Assembly: GCF_028747645.1 (NCBI RefSeq)
Contig: NZ_CP118100.1
Coordinates: 3,100,001-3,164,000 of the forward strand
Length of the DNA: 64,000 bases
Reading direction: 5' to 3'
Source: Microbacterium esteraromaticum
GTDB taxonomy: Bacteria; Actinomycetota; Actinomycetes; Actinomycetales; Microbacteriaceae
Positions within the stretch are counted from its first letter, which is position 1. Each line of letters opens with the position of its first letter. The translations under genes and the position numbers were made by a program. The notes beneath the pieces were generated by a model that saw nothing but the letters and a program-made list of their open reading frames with translations, made no database searches and was not told the origin of the DNA. This document shows, in pieces, positions 24,115-33,353 of this stretch.

Positions 24115-25011
24115 ATGTTCGACAGTCCCCTCTCGGCATCGGCCTACGAGGTTCTGGGGGTCGCGCCCGAGGCATCCGATGACGAGCTGCGCCGAGCGTT
24201 CCGGCTGCAGTTGCGTCGCACGCATCCGGATGCCGGCGGCGACGCCGCCGTCTTCATCCGCGTGCAGCGGGCGTGGGAGCTGGTGGGCACCCCGCAGAGC
24301 CGCGCCGCGTACGACCGTGGGCACGGTTTCGCGGGCGCGGAGCAGTGGAGCGAGTGGGGTGCGCCGCAGCGCACCGACACACGCCCGCGCGCGCAGGTGC
24401 ACGGCGAGGCGGGCGGCTGGCTGCGCCGCCAGTACGTCGCGCGGGTGCAGGACTGGGCGGATGCTGACATCGCCGCCCCGTACGATCCGGCGTTCGTGCG
24501 CACGATCCCCGTCGAGCTGCGGGCGCTGCTGGCGCACGCCCTCGCCGAGGAGGAGAGTGCGCGGATCCTCGCCGGTCTCGGCATGGGCTTCACCGTGTGG
24601 CACGACGTGGCCGCACCTCACGAAGCGGCCGACGGCAAGATCGATCACGTCGTGCTCGGACCGTCGGGGCTGTTCGGTGTGATGTCGGCCGATACCGGCG
24701 GGGATGTGCGGTTCCGAGGCGGAGAGGTTCTGGGAGCGGATGCCCCCGTAGGCGGTCTGGTCAAGGGCATCCGACTTCTCTCGCGCACCGCGCGCGTGCG
24801 CTTCAGCGCGGCACTGCTGGTCTTTCCCGACGACGACCTCGCCGAGCCGGTCGTGCCGATCCGCACCGAACGCAGCATGCTCGTCGCGGTCATGCGGCGC
24901 AGCGTACTGCCGACGGTGCTGCGCACGGGCATCCGCGGCACGCGCGTGATCGGCGGCAACGAACTGTTCGACGTGCGCACCCGCCTGCAGCAGACCGTGC
25001 GGTTCGCCTGA
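24115..25011 (+). CDS. DnaJ-domain protein with NERD-like nuclease-related domain
   Basis: A 298-residue protein from ATG 24115 behind GAGGAGAACG. Residues 8-65 are a J-domain (SAYEVLGVAPEASDDELRRAFR, with the HPD signature in RRTHPDAGG, ending AAYDRG). Residues 140-298 carry a NERD-like pattern: TVWHDVAAPHEAADGKIDHVVLGPSGLFGV, with Asp in KIDHVV and a possible K later. A J-domain co-chaperone would deliver DnaK; the NERD part suggests nucleic-acid or stress-linked activity. The pairing is seen, its function is not known. Confidence 0.7.
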   Translation: MFDSPLSASAYEVLGVAPEASDDELRRAFRLQLRRTHPDAGGDAAVFIRVQRAWELVGTPQSRAAYDRGHGFAGAEQWSEWGAPQRTDTRPRAQVHGEAGGWLRRQYVARVQDWADADIAAPYDPAFVRTIPVELRALLAHALAEEESARILAGLGMGFTVWHDVAAPHEAADGKIDHVVLGPSGLFGVMSADTGGDVRFRGGEVLGADAPVGGLVKGIRLLSRTARVRFSAALLVFPDDDLAEPVVPIRTERSMLVAVMRRSVLPTVLRTGIRGTRVIGGNELFDVRTRLQQTVRFA

Positions 25012-25024
25012 CGGCGGGCCGGTC

Positions 25025-25714
25025 TCAGGCCTGCACGGATCGTGCCGTCGGCGGAGGTTCGCCGATCTCGTCGACGGTGTGGTCACCGCACGGCGTCGCG
25101 GTCACGGTGGCGCGTTCGATGCGAGTGACGAGGAACCACCGCATCGCCTGCCGCAGGTGGCACCACCCGATCAGATACCAGCGTCCGGACGTCGAGGCGA
25201 AGATCACCGGCTCGACATCGCGCGTGGTCGTCGCACCGTCGCCGGACGTGTAACGCAGGCGCACGATCCGCTGCTCGGCCATCCCCTCTTCAAGCGCCGA
25301 CCGGACCGCTCTCCCAGGGGCCTGGCCGCCGTCGACCCAGATGCGTCGCGCGAGCCCGTCGGCCTTCGCGCGTGTGGTGGGGTCGAGCACATCCATGATC
25401 TTTCGGACGCCCGCCGAGGCGAGGTCGGCGTAGGGCGCGTCGGCTGCGGCAGCGACGGCCGCGAGCAGCGCGACGGCCTGCGCGGGACTCAGGGTGATGG
25501 GTGGCAGGTTCGCCCGCGACGAGACGCCGTAGCCACCACCCGGTCCTGGCCTCGACCAGATCGGCACACCGCTGTTCTCGAGAGCGTCGAGATCTCGCTT
25601 GATCGTCCGCAACGAGACCCCGAACTCGTCAGCCAGCCGCTGCGCTGTGCATCCGCGCGCACCACGTCGTCGCAGCATCTCTGCGAGCGCGTGCAGACGT
25701 TCGGTTCTCTTCAC
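25025..25714 (-). CDS. WYL-domain (YafY/DeoR-like) transcriptional regulator
   Basis: A 229-residue regulator read from GTG 25714. The N-terminal winged helix is VKRTERLHALAEMLRRRG... with RLADEFGVSLRTIKRDL. A WYL domain follows (about 135-205: EQRIVRLRYTSGDGATTTRDVEP, SGRWYLIGWCHLR) with the conserved W-Y-L. WYL proteins sense ligands or nucleic acids. It is divergent from an alpha/beta hydrolase, its likely target, and direct repeats lie in the gap. A much longer upstream frame would overlap that hydrolase and is rejected. Confidence 0.85.
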   Translation of the reverse strand: MKRTERLHALAEMLRRRGARGCTAQRLADEFGVSLRTIKRDLDALENSGVPIWSRPGPGGGYGVSSRANLPPITLSPAQAVALLAAVAAAADAPYADLASAGVRKIMDVLDPTTRAKADGLARRIWVDGGQAPGRAVRSALEEGMAEQRIVRLRYTSGDGATTTRDVEPVIFASTSGRWYLIGWCHLRQAMRWFLVTRIERATVTATPCGDHTVDEIGEPPPTARSVQA

Positions 25715-25732
25715 CTCACCACCCTGCCAAAG

Positions 25733-25749
25733 TTTGTCAAACCTTGTCA
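25733..25749. promoter_or_regulatory. Direct repeats between WYL regulator and hydrolase
   Basis: TTTGTCA (25733) and CTTGTCA (25743) are spaced exactly 10 bp. On the other strand they read TGACAAG and TGACAAA. They lie 19 nt upstream of the WYL start and 47 nt upstream of the hydrolase start, where a shared operator is expected. Confidence 0.4.
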
Positions 25750-25795
25750 TAAACAGTGCCATGCCGTTGTCGTGCGCCCCTGCGACGCTGGTGGC

Positions 25796-26515
25796 ATGAC
25801 ACATCTCACCAGCGCTCCCCCGCTCCTGCTCGTTCCCGGCCACTGGCTGGGCGCCTGGGCCTGGGACGAGGTCGCCCGTCTGCTCGAAGCGCAGGGCGTG
25901 CCGACGACAGCCCTGACGCTGCCCGGGCTCGACGAGACCGACCCCGACCGAGCAGACCGCACGCTCGACGACCAGGCGGCGGCCATCGCACGCGTTGTCG
26001 CCGCTCAGTCCGAGCCCGTGGTGATCGTCGCGCACAGCGGAGCGAACGCGCCGGTGACCCTCGTGCTGGACCGCATGTCCGACCGCGTGGGCCGCGTGGT
26101 GTGGGTCGACAGCGGCCCGGTGGCGCCCGGCAGCGCCTTCGCACCCGACTACCCCGAAGGGGAAGTCGCGCTCGCGCTGCCGCCGTTCGAGGTGCTCGCA
26201 CAGCAGGCGAGCGTCGAGGGACTCGAGGCGGCAGCACTCGAGCGCTTTCGATCCCGTGCCGTCGCGCAACCAGTGCCCGTGCTGCGGCAGGCCGTGGAGC
26301 TGACCGACTCTGCTCGATTCGCCGTGCCGACGACACTGGTGTGCTGCTCGATTCCGAGCGCACAGGTGATCGAACTCGTCGCGGCAGGACACCCGATGTT
26401 CGCCGAGCTCGGCAACTACACGGACGTCGACTACCGCGATCTGCCGACCGGGCACTGGCCGATGTGGAGCCGTCCCGGCGACCTCGCGGAGGTGCTTGCC
26501 GAGGTCAGCCGCTAA
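25796..26515 (+). CDS. Alpha/beta hydrolase, esterase-like
   Basis: A 239-residue enzyme: MTHLTSAPPLLLVPGHWLGA... with oxyanion site PGHWLGAWAWD, nucleophile elbow VAHSGANAP (serine flanked by H and G), a likely acid residue and the C-terminal GHWPMWSRP histidine. The S-G-A-N elbow is slightly unusual. No strong ribosome-binding site precedes ATG 25796. Its gene is divergent from the WYL regulator that likely controls it. Substrate unknown. Confidence 0.78.
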   Translation: MTHLTSAPPLLLVPGHWLGAWAWDEVARLLEAQGVPTTALTLPGLDETDPDRADRTLDDQAAAIARVVAAQSEPVVIVAHSGANAPVTLVLDRMSDRVGRVVWVDSGPVAPGSAFAPDYPEGEVALALPPFEVLAQQASVEGLEAAALERFRSRAVAQPVPVLRQAVELTDSARFAVPTTLVCCSIPSAQVIELVAAGHPMFAELGNYTDVDYRDLPTGHWPMWSRPGDLAEVLAEVSR

Positions 26516-26552
26516 GAGGTGAGAGGCTGGACTCTTCGGCGGAAGGGGCGAC

Positions 26553-27632
26553 GTGAACGATCTGCAACCCGGCAAACGAGTGGTGGTGCGCTACGCACTG
26601 CACCCGGGCGACACGCACGCCACATCTGACGCGCTGGGTGTGATCCGCGCCGTCGATGAGCAGAGCGTCGAGATCTCGACCAAGCAGGGCCCAGTGCGGG
26701 TGGAGCGCACGCGCATTCTGGTGGTGCACGAGGTGCCGCCGGCGCCGACGCGCGCCGGGCGCACGCACCGGGTCGTGTCGGCCGTCGACCTGCGTCGCAT
26801 CTCGGCCGCGGCCTGGCTGCCCGCGGATTCGTCGTGGCTGCAGATCGACAACCTGCGCGAGGAGGTGTCGGATGCCGATTCCGATCTCGGGCTGCTGTCG
26901 AAGGGGTGGCTGCTGCGCAGTTCGGATTCGGCCACGCAGCGGGCCAACAGCGCTCTGCCGGTCACCGATACGGGTCTGGGCTGGGAGCAGAGCCTCGACG
27001 CGGTCGAGGCCTGGTACGCCACCCGTGACAAGCCCGCGAGGGTGCAGATCTACTCGGCCGACCCGTCGACGGCGCTCGCCCCCGAATGCGCCGGCCTGGC
27101 ACCGCTGCTCTCGGCGCGCGGGTACGGTACATCCGAGTCGACACTGCTGCTGACCGGCGCCCCGAAAGAGGCGGCCGGTGAGGTGGTGTCTCCACGTGAT
27201 GCTGCCGCGCCAGGACTGGTCATCGATGTGAGCGACCGGCCGACCGAAACGCACTTCGCGGTGTGGGCAAGCCTGCGCGACCCCGGTTCAGCGCAAGCGT
27301 TCCGCGCGCTCATCGAAGCCGACCAGCCATGCAGTGTCGTGACCGCATACGCCCCTCGGGCGGATGGCAGCCGGTCGCTGGTGGCGACCTGCCGCATCGT
27401 GGAGCGCAACAAGTGGGGCGTGATGACGAACCTCGTCACCCACCCCGAGCTGCGCCGGCGCGGCGCCGGCCGGTCGGTGATCCGGGCAGCCGCCGCCATG
27501 CTGGCGCAGCGCGGGGTTCGCTCGTACCTCGTCGACGTCGAATCGAGCAACGCCGCATCGCTGGCACTGTTCGAGTCGCTCGGCGCCAGCGTGCAGCACC
27601 GGTCGTGGTACGCGACGCAGCGTCAAGGATGA
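26553..27632 (+). CDS. GNAT acetyltransferase with N-terminal SH3-like domain (Rv0428c-like)
   Basis: A 359-residue protein from GTG 26553. The N-terminal 60 residues form an SH3-like beta barrel (PGKRVVVRYALHPGDTH..., VEISTKQGPVRVERTRILVVH). The middle region is without motifs. Residues 228-355 form the GNAT fold with the acetyl-CoA site MTNLVTHPELRRRGAGRSVI and SSNAASLALFESLGA. A family member in mycobacteria is Rv0428c-like. The acceptor is unknown. It is the last gene before the defence island; a 106-nt spacer separates them. Confidence 0.8.
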   Translation: MNDLQPGKRVVVRYALHPGDTHATSDALGVIRAVDEQSVEISTKQGPVRVERTRILVVHEVPPAPTRAGRTHRVVSAVDLRRISAAAWLPADSSWLQIDNLREEVSDADSDLGLLSKGWLLRSSDSATQRANSALPVTDTGLGWEQSLDAVEAWYATRDKPARVQIYSADPSTALAPECAGLAPLLSARGYGTSESTLLLTGAPKEAAGEVVSPRDAAAPGLVIDVSDRPTETHFAVWASLRDPGSAQAFRALIEADQPCSVVTAYAPRADGSRSLVATCRIVERNKWGVMTNLVTHPELRRRGAGRSVIRAAAAMLAQRGVRSYLVDVESSNAASLALFESLGASVQHRSWYATQRQG

Positions 27633-27738
27633 GCGGGTGAAGTGGGGTCTGAAGCGCCCTGGGTTTGCTGGAGGCTCCTAGCCTTGGCCTCCGTTGCATC
27701 GAAGAGGTCGGCCTGATGGGCATGTCGACGGGTACGAC

Positions 27739-28089
27739 TCAGCACATATCACATCTGCCCGAGGCGGGTAGCTTCAGCCCGCAGGTCGAGCATTGCCCCC
27801 ACTCTCGCTTCTCGGCTTTGCTCACGCTGTCGCCTGCTCGCGGCTTGTTCTCAGGGTGCGATACGCCCCACAGGTTGGTTCCGCGTCCGCTGCGCCAGCG
27901 GTCGACATCGCCGACACTACGAGTGATCTCTTCCTCAGATCTGACACCGTTGGAGTACCCGTAGCGGAGCTGGATGGCGTTGCCACCCTGAGAGCGCGTC
28001 ACCTTGATGTAGCCGCCTCGGTCGAAGTGGCCCTCCACGTCAATGCCGGTAGGCGGTAGATGGCGATGACGCTCAATTGCCAATCGCAT
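27739..28089 (-). CDS. Unknown 116-aa protein with C-terminal zinc knuckle, island tail gene
   Basis: Last gene of the defence operon. Start ATG 28089 is inside the upstream gene (17-nt overlap), which explains the absence of a separate ribosome-binding site. The sequence (MRLAIERHRHLPPTGIDVEG...) has a beta-rich middle (GGYIKVTRSQGGNAIQLRYG) and ends in a four-cysteine motif CSTCGLKLPASGRCDMC, likely a zinc knuckle. No family is recognised. The conserved coupling and the terminal zinc site suggest a small nucleic-acid-binding partner of the upstream 289-aa protein, which is inference. Confidence 0.55.
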   Translation of the reverse strand: MRLAIERHRHLPPTGIDVEGHFDRGGYIKVTRSQGGNAIQLRYGYSNGVRSEEEITRSVGDVDRWRSGRGTNLWGVSHPENKPRAGDSVSKAEKREWGQCSTCGLKLPASGRCDMC

Positions 28090-28942
28090 GGAATCGATGG
28101 CGTCCCGAGAACCAAAGGCCCGTGACCCAGGACCGGCGATAGGTTCCGAGGAAGCCGATCGACTTGACGAACACGTCGACCCGCCAGCTCGAGCCGTCGG
28201 CGAGGTCTGGAAGGCGGCTTCCGAGGTCAGCGAGCGAGGCGTACCAGCCATCCAAGTGTTCAGCCACAAGCGTCGCCGTCCGACGCTGGCGATCGACGCC
28301 CAGGAGTCGCGAACTCGGTGATGCGCAGTCATTTCCGAACACTCGCGGGCCCGAGGGAGCGCCAGCGTGGTAGCCGCCCCACAGATGCATCGGGTCGGCG
28401 CCTCCAGTCCATACTCTGTCCCGCGGTGTCCGGCTAAGCGCACTGGCCAGCCCGCTTGAAAGGGAGATTGGGGTGAGGTCCGGCCTCAGCGCCCACGGCC
28501 TCAGGGGAGTGAGCGCATCATTCGGTGAGACATCCATCCGCTCAAGGACCCAGGCCAGGTACCCCAAGAGAGTCTCGTCGCTGAGCCAGGTGCCTCGGAT
28601 GAGGTTCAGCCGGGGGTCATCCTCGGGCCAGGCGTTCTCGTAGCACCAGGCAAGCCCCTTGTCGTGACGCACCCAGCCGAACGAATAGGTAAGGAATGAC
28701 TGCAGCGCGGTGTAGTACGCCAATGCCTGACGGTGACGACGGTCCCAATTCTCATACCCATCCGGAATCGACTCGGGTGATGCGGGCATGACACGGGGGC
28801 CGTCGACGGCTGACAGGCAGAGATAGGGCATGCCGAGGCCCCAGAGCCACGGGTCGTCGACGCCCGAGGGGACCTCGAGGCGCCGAGTGTCGCGCTGCCA
28901 ATCGAACCCAGCTTCCGAGCCCACCACGACCGCCTCCTTCAC
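28073..28942 (-). CDS. Unknown 289-aa protein coupled to hsdR
   Basis: Starts at GTG 28942 with a GTGA overlap of the hsdR stop. It is a soluble, Trp/Tyr-rich protein (MKEAVVVGSEAGFDWQRDTR..., HRQALAYYTALQSFLTYSFGW, RPDLTPISLSSGLASALSRTP). No membrane segment, signal or known catalytic motif is visible. Base composition and codon use look less GC-rich than the flanking chromosomal genes, as in much of the island. Given the coupling it probably belongs functionally with the restriction genes; no function is claimed. Confidence 0.6.
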   Translation of the reverse strand: MKEAVVVGSEAGFDWQRDTRRLEVPSGVDDPWLWGLGMPYLCLSAVDGPRVMPASPESIPDGYENWDRRHRQALAYYTALQSFLTYSFGWVRHDKGLAWCYENAWPEDDPRLNLIRGTWLSDETLLGYLAWVLERMDVSPNDALTPLRPWALRPDLTPISLSSGLASALSRTPRDRVWTGGADPMHLWGGYHAGAPSGPRVFGNDCASPSSRLLGVDRQRRTATLVAEHLDGWYASLADLGSRLPDLADGSSWRVDVFVKSIGFLGTYRRSWVTGLWFSGRHRFHAIGN

Positions 28943-31900
28943 CTGCGCCGCTCATCCGCGTACCGCGGCGCCATGGATTCCATCTGCTCCATGACCAACT
29001 TGATCGCCTCGGACTGCTTGTCCGGTGGGTATTTGTACTTCACCAGCAGTCGCTTGATCGATGAGCGCAGCTTCGCGCGCACATCATCGCGCACGGTCCA
29101 GTCGGTGCGTACGTCGCGTCGCATGACGGCGACGAGGTCGCGCGCGATCTGCGCGAGCACGTCGCCGCCCTGTACGTCGACGGCTGATTCGTTCGTCGCA
29201 ACGGCGTCGTAGAACGCCAGTTCGTCGCTCGACAACGGTGGCGAGAACGTCGATCCGCGCGAGGCTTCGGCTGCAACGTCCTTCGCGAGCTCGACGAGTT
29301 CGGCGATGACCTCGGCTGATGTGAGCTGTTGGTTCGTGTAGCGGTTCATGATCTCGGCGATTCGTTCCGAGAAGGCGCGCTGTCGAACGAGGTTCCCTCG
29401 GGTGGCTGCGGATCCGGCATCCGTCAGTGACTTGCGCAACGCTTCGATCGCGAGGTGCGCGTTCGGCGCCTCCTGCGCCTTGATGAGGAACTCGGAACCC
29501 AGGTCATCCAGCGATAGCCGAGGAAGCCCGGCGGCCTCGTAGATGTCGACGACGTCTCCGGGGGCGATCGATTCGGCGACGAGGGTTCCCAAGAGCCGCG
29601 AGATCTCTTCGGGGATCGGTTCGTCGCGGGATTGGCGCTCGGCGGCGTCGAACTTCGCCATCCACACCCGCACCTCTTCGTAGAAGGCGATCTCGTCGTG
29701 CAACTCGGCGAGTCCTTCGCGGCCCGATGCGAGCGCCCATGCTCGTGCCAGCCGGCCCGTGGCGGCTCGGTAGCGCGACGCCAGACGTTCGGATCCGAGT
29801 TCTTCGGCATTGAGCGGGTTCGTGGCGTCTCGCAGGTAGTTGGTGACGGTCGTCGCGGCGGTTCGCCATGCCCGCGATCCACCTTGCGCGGCGATCGCAC
29901 GCCAGTCGCATTCGGCGAGCATGTCGCGGATCTGCGCGACCAGTTCGGTCGCGATTCCGACCGCCTCGTCGACATCGCGTCCGATCGGCTTGTTCTGCTG
30001 GTCTGAGACCGTGTACTCCGACAGCGCTTTGGCGAGGTTGTCGGCCAACGGCGCGTACGCGACGAGGAGGCCATCCTGTTTGCCGCGGAACGTGCGGTTC
30101 ACTCGCGCCAGAGTCTGCATGAGCAGTGCGCCCTTCAGGGGCCGGTCGAGGTAGAGGGTGTGCAGGGGCGGCGCGTCGAAGCCGGTGAGCATCATGTCTT
30201 TGACGATCACGAGCTCAAGCTCGTCGGATGCGTCTTTGAGTCGCGTCTTGATCGCTTTGTTCTCAGACTCTCGACGCACGTGCTCGCTGATCGGCGGCTG
30301 ATCCGACGCCGACCCCGAATAGACGACCTTGATCCGTCCGGAGTCGAGTGCGTCCGAGTGCCAGTCGGGACGCAGCTCGACGATCGCCGCGTACAGGCGT
30401 GCGCAGATCTCGCGTGTGCCTCCGACGATGAGCGCCTTTCCCGGCGATTCGAGGAACGGTTTCATCCGGTCTCGGCGCTCTTCCCAGTGGGCGACGAGGT
30501 CGGCGGCGAGTCGTTCGATTCGTTCGGGTGCACCGTAGACGGCGTTGACGACGGCGACGGATGCTTCAAGTCGGGCCCGTTCGGTGTCGTCAAGGCCGGT
30601 GGTGTACTCGTCCGCGGCGCGGTCGATGTCTTCGTCGCTCGCGCCGTCGGCCAGAGACACCTTGATCAGTCGTGGTTCGAAGTACACCGGTACGGTGGCG
30701 CCGTCGTCGACGGCACGGGTGAGGTCGTAGATGTCGATGTAGTCGCCGAAGACGGCGCGGGTGTCGCGTTCGGCGAACGAGATCGGGGTTCCGGTGAACG
30801 CGATGAGTGTTGCGTTGGGTAGGGCGTCGCGCAGGTGGCGTGCGTAGCCGTCGAGGTCGTCGTAGTGGCTGCGGTGGGCTTCGTCGACGACGACGATGAC
30901 GTTGCGTCGGTCGGTGAGAAGCGGATGCTGGCGGCCGGCCTGCTTCTCGGTTTCGCTGAGTCCGAACTTCTGCAGTGTGGTGAAGTAGATGCCGCCGGTC
31001 ACGCGGTTGCTGAGCTCGTCGCGCAGCTGCGCGCGCTCACGCACCTGCATGGGTTTCTCTGCCAGCAGCAGGCTCTGGTCGAAGGTCTGGAACAGTTGAC
31101 CGTCCAGTTCGGTGCGGTCGGTGACGACGATCACGGTGGGGTTCTTGAGCTTCGGATGCCGCGAGACGAGGTTCGCGTACAGTTCCATCTCCATCGACTT
31201 GCCCGACCCCTGGGTGTGCCACACCACACCGGCTTTGCCGTTGGTCTCGACCGCTTGCACGGTCGATCCGACGGCTTTGGTCACGGCGAAGTACTGGTGG
31301 GGTTTGGCGATGCGTTTGGTGAGGCCGTCGGCGTTTTCGTCAAACGCGGTGAAGTTGCGCACGAGCTGCAGGAATCGTTCTTGGTTGAACAATCCGCCGA
31401 GGGCGTCATCGAGCGGTTGGTAGTCGATCCCGTTTTCGACGCGCGGCTGGGTGAGCGGTGCGCCGTCGTCGTCGACGTTCCAGGGTGCGAAGTGGTTGAG
31501 CGGGGTGAAGGGGGTGCCGTACTTCGCTTCGAGGCCGTCGCTGGCGAGGGTGAGCACACAGAACCGGAATGCCATCGGGAACTCGCGCAGGTAGGTCTGC
31601 AGCTGGGCGTGCGCGGGCGCGACGCCGGTGGATGCTGATCCTGCGCGCTTCAGTTCGGTGATGACCAGCGGCATTCCGTTGACGAACAGGACGACGTCGA
31701 GGCGCCGGTGCAGGTCGCCCTGTCGTACGGTCAGTTGGTTGGCGGCAAGCCAGTCGTTCTGCGAGGGGTCTGCGCTGAGCAGTCGAAGGCGCGGGTTCTG
31801 TTCGATGCCGTCGGCGTCGATGTAGCTGAGCGGGTAGCCGCCGACGAGGTACTGGTGGATTCGGTGGTTCTCGGTGATCGCATCCTGCGATTTCGGTGAT

Positions 31901-32121
31901 GCGATTTCGGCAAGCGCCTGCTGAAGGTACTCCCCCGGCACTCCCGGGTTGAGTCGACGGAGAGCTTCGAGCAGCCGGGGCCGGATGAGCAGATCGTCCC
32001 ACGTGTCGCGTTCACCGGTGCCCGGTGCGATCTGTTCGCCGGCGAGCGTGCGCCATCCGAGCGGCTCGGCGAGCGTGTCGAGGGCGTCCTGTTCCCAGTC
32101 GGCTTCGGTGAGTCTTGTCAC
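28939..32121 (-). CDS. hsdR: Type I restriction enzyme, R subunit (HsdR)
   Basis: A 1060-residue ATP-dependent translocase/endonuclease that cuts unmodified DNA in complex with HsdM and HsdS. Endonuclease core: D142 (RLDVVLFVNG) and ELK 156-158. SF2 helicase motifs: Walker A TQGSGKS (303-309), DEAH (413-416), then FTGTPISF and motif VI region NRTFRGKQDG. The C-terminal part is the helical HsdM-contact region. Start GTG 32121 overlaps the Fic stop (GTGA). It is separated from hsdS by 6.6 kb of accessory genes and fic, an unusual layout for a type I locus. Confidence 0.92.
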   Translation of the reverse strand: MTRLTEADWEQDALDTLAEPLGWRTLAGEQIAPGTGERDTWDDLLIRPRLLEALRRLNPGVPGEYLQQALAEIASPKSQDAITENHRIHQYLVGGYPLSYIDADGIEQNPRLRLLSADPSQNDWLAANQLTVRQGDLHRRLDVVLFVNGMPLVITELKRAGSASTGVAPAHAQLQTYLREFPMAFRFCVLTLASDGLEAKYGTPFTPLNHFAPWNVDDDGAPLTQPRVENGIDYQPLDDALGGLFNQERFLQLVRNFTAFDENADGLTKRIAKPHQYFAVTKAVGSTVQAVETNGKAGVVWHTQGSGKSMEMELYANLVSRHPKLKNPTVIVVTDRTELDGQLFQTFDQSLLLAEKPMQVRERAQLRDELSNRVTGGIYFTTLQKFGLSETEKQAGRQHPLLTDRRNVIVVVDEAHRSHYDDLDGYARHLRDALPNATLIAFTGTPISFAERDTRAVFGDYIDIYDLTRAVDDGATVPVYFEPRLIKVSLADGASDEDIDRAADEYTTGLDDTERARLEASVAVVNAVYGAPERIERLAADLVAHWEERRDRMKPFLESPGKALIVGGTREICARLYAAIVELRPDWHSDALDSGRIKVVYSGSASDQPPISEHVRRESENKAIKTRLKDASDELELVIVKDMMLTGFDAPPLHTLYLDRPLKGALLMQTLARVNRTFRGKQDGLLVAYAPLADNLAKALSEYTVSDQQNKPIGRDVDEAVGIATELVAQIRDMLAECDWRAIAAQGGSRAWRTAATTVTNYLRDATNPLNAEELGSERLASRYRAATGRLARAWALASGREGLAELHDEIAFYEEVRVWMAKFDAAERQSRDEPIPEEISRLLGTLVAESIAPGDVVDIYEAAGLPRLSLDDLGSEFLIKAQEAPNAHLAIEALRKSLTDAGSAATRGNLVRQRAFSERIAEIMNRYTNQQLTSAEVIAELVELAKDVAAEASRGSTFSPPLSSDELAFYDAVATNESAVDVQGGDVLAQIARDLVAVMRRDVRTDWTVRDDVRAKLRSSIKRLLVKYKYPPDKQSEAIKLVMEQMESMAPRYADERRR

Positions 32122-33299
32122 TTCGTGTCCTCCTCGTCGAAGTCAGCTCCATCGGTCACGGCAGCCCAGACTTCCTTCGCCAGCCACCGCTCTTTGCCCC
32201 CGCGTCCCCACCGGCCCACCGAGGTGACCCATCCACGGGCTTCGGCCTTGTGGATGAGTTTGGAGGCTCCGGGTTGCGACAGTCCGGCGGCATCCATGAT
32301 CGTCGACACTGTGATCACGGGGTTCCGGAACACGGCGTCGATGAGTGCGGGCAACGATGAGCGCTCTGTTCGCGCCTGCGTTCGGTAGGTCTCGCGAAGC
32401 GCGAGCAACGCTCTGATGCGCGCGGAACTCCGCGCGGCGGCGTCCTCGACCGCCGCGCAGAAGAACATCACCCACTCTTCGATCTCGCCGCGCTCGCGCA
32501 CCGCCTGCAGTCGTTGGTAGTACTCGGGGCGGTGGGATTCGAAGTACCCGGAGATGTGCAGCACGGGAGCCGGAAGTACGCCCTCGTTCATCAGTTGGAA
32601 TCCGATGAGTAGCCGGCCGATCCGTCCGTTGCCGTCGAGGAAGGGATGGATCGTCTCGAACTGGTAGTGCGTTAGTGCCGCACGAACCACGGCGGGCATG
32701 GTCGACGGGTCGTTGGCGAAGTGTTCCCAGTCATCCAGGAGGGCCCCGAGTTCACTGGGCAGGGGCGGGATGAACTTCGCCGTCTCGGGTCTGGCGTTCG
32801 GCGAACCGATCCAGACGGGTGAACGGCGAAGGTCGCCCGGGAACTTCTCTTCACCTCTGGTGCCGGTCAGCAGCGTCTCGTGGAGGGCGCAGAAGAAGCA
32901 CTGCGTGAAGGGCCAGGTCTCGAGCAGAGTGATCCCCTGGGTCGCCGCCTTGAGGTAGTTGCTGACCTCACGAAGGTTCTCGTTCTCGACGAGCACGTCG
33001 TCGTTCGCCGAAGACAGCACCTCGCTGAGTGATGCTTCGGTTCCTTCGATGCGCGAGCTCGCAAGGGCTTCCTGTGCCATCGATGGTCCGAGCAGAAGCT
33101 CGGGATCGTTGACCAGTAGCGCGAAGCCGGACAACTGCCCGAGGGCCGTGCTTGCTCGCGCGACTGCCGCGACCGTGTCTGCTTCGAGCGGGAGTTGACG
33201 TGGGATGCTGGCCGGCAGAAAGTACGGGTGAGGCCAGGGCCCGATCGGGTCTTTCTTGATCTCACCGAAACGCGAGCTGGTGAAGTCAGTAGCTCGCAT
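32118..33299 (-). CDS. Fic-family protein with inhibitory motif and winged-helix C-terminus
   Basis: A 393-residue Fic AMP-transferase-like protein. The Fic motif HPFLDGNGRIGR starts at H218. An N-terminal inhibitory motif S-x-x-x-E-G (SSRIEGTE, 81-88) makes it class II, so it is probably self-inhibited. The C-terminal 100 residues look like a winged helix (NPVITVSTIMDAAGLSQPGASKLIHKAEARGW). It is coupled to hsdR (GTGA) and a 27-bp dyad lies 55 nt upstream, so autorepression is plausible. In type I loci such proteins often regulate or poison the host; that role is inferred. Confidence 0.88.
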   Translation of the reverse strand: MRATDFTSSRFGEIKKDPIGPWPHPYFLPASIPRQLPLEADTVAAVARASTALGQLSGFALLVNDPELLLGPSMAQEALASSRIEGTEASLSEVLSSANDDVLVENENLREVSNYLKAATQGITLLETWPFTQCFFCALHETLLTGTRGEEKFPGDLRRSPVWIGSPNARPETAKFIPPLPSELGALLDDWEHFANDPSTMPAVVRAALTHYQFETIHPFLDGNGRIGRLLIGFQLMNEGVLPAPVLHISGYFESHRPEYYQRLQAVRERGEIEEWVMFFCAAVEDAAARSSARIRALLALRETYRTQARTERSSLPALIDAVFRNPVITVSTIMDAAGLSQPGASKLIHKAEARGWVTSVGRWGRGGKERWLAKEVWAAVTDGADFDEEDTK

Positions 33300-33353
33300 C
33301 GATCACTCCTCCGCGTTTGTTCTCGGTCAGCATATAACTCAGCAGCCTTGCCA

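Noticed and set aside
22996-25011. 671-residue plus-strand frame extending upstream of the DnaJ gene
   Set aside because: It overlaps adhP, whose motifs are intact on the other strand, and its first 370 residues have no motif; only the part from 24115 is real.
22900-25086. 728-residue minus-strand frame extending adhP upstream
   Set aside because: The first part runs antisense through the DnaJ gene; the zinc and cofactor motifs start only after ATG 23967.
27633-27738. tRNA or attachment site at the left island edge
   Set aside because: The GGAGGC...GCCTCC hairpin cannot fold as a cloverleaf, and I found no direct repeat of this sequence at the right edge.
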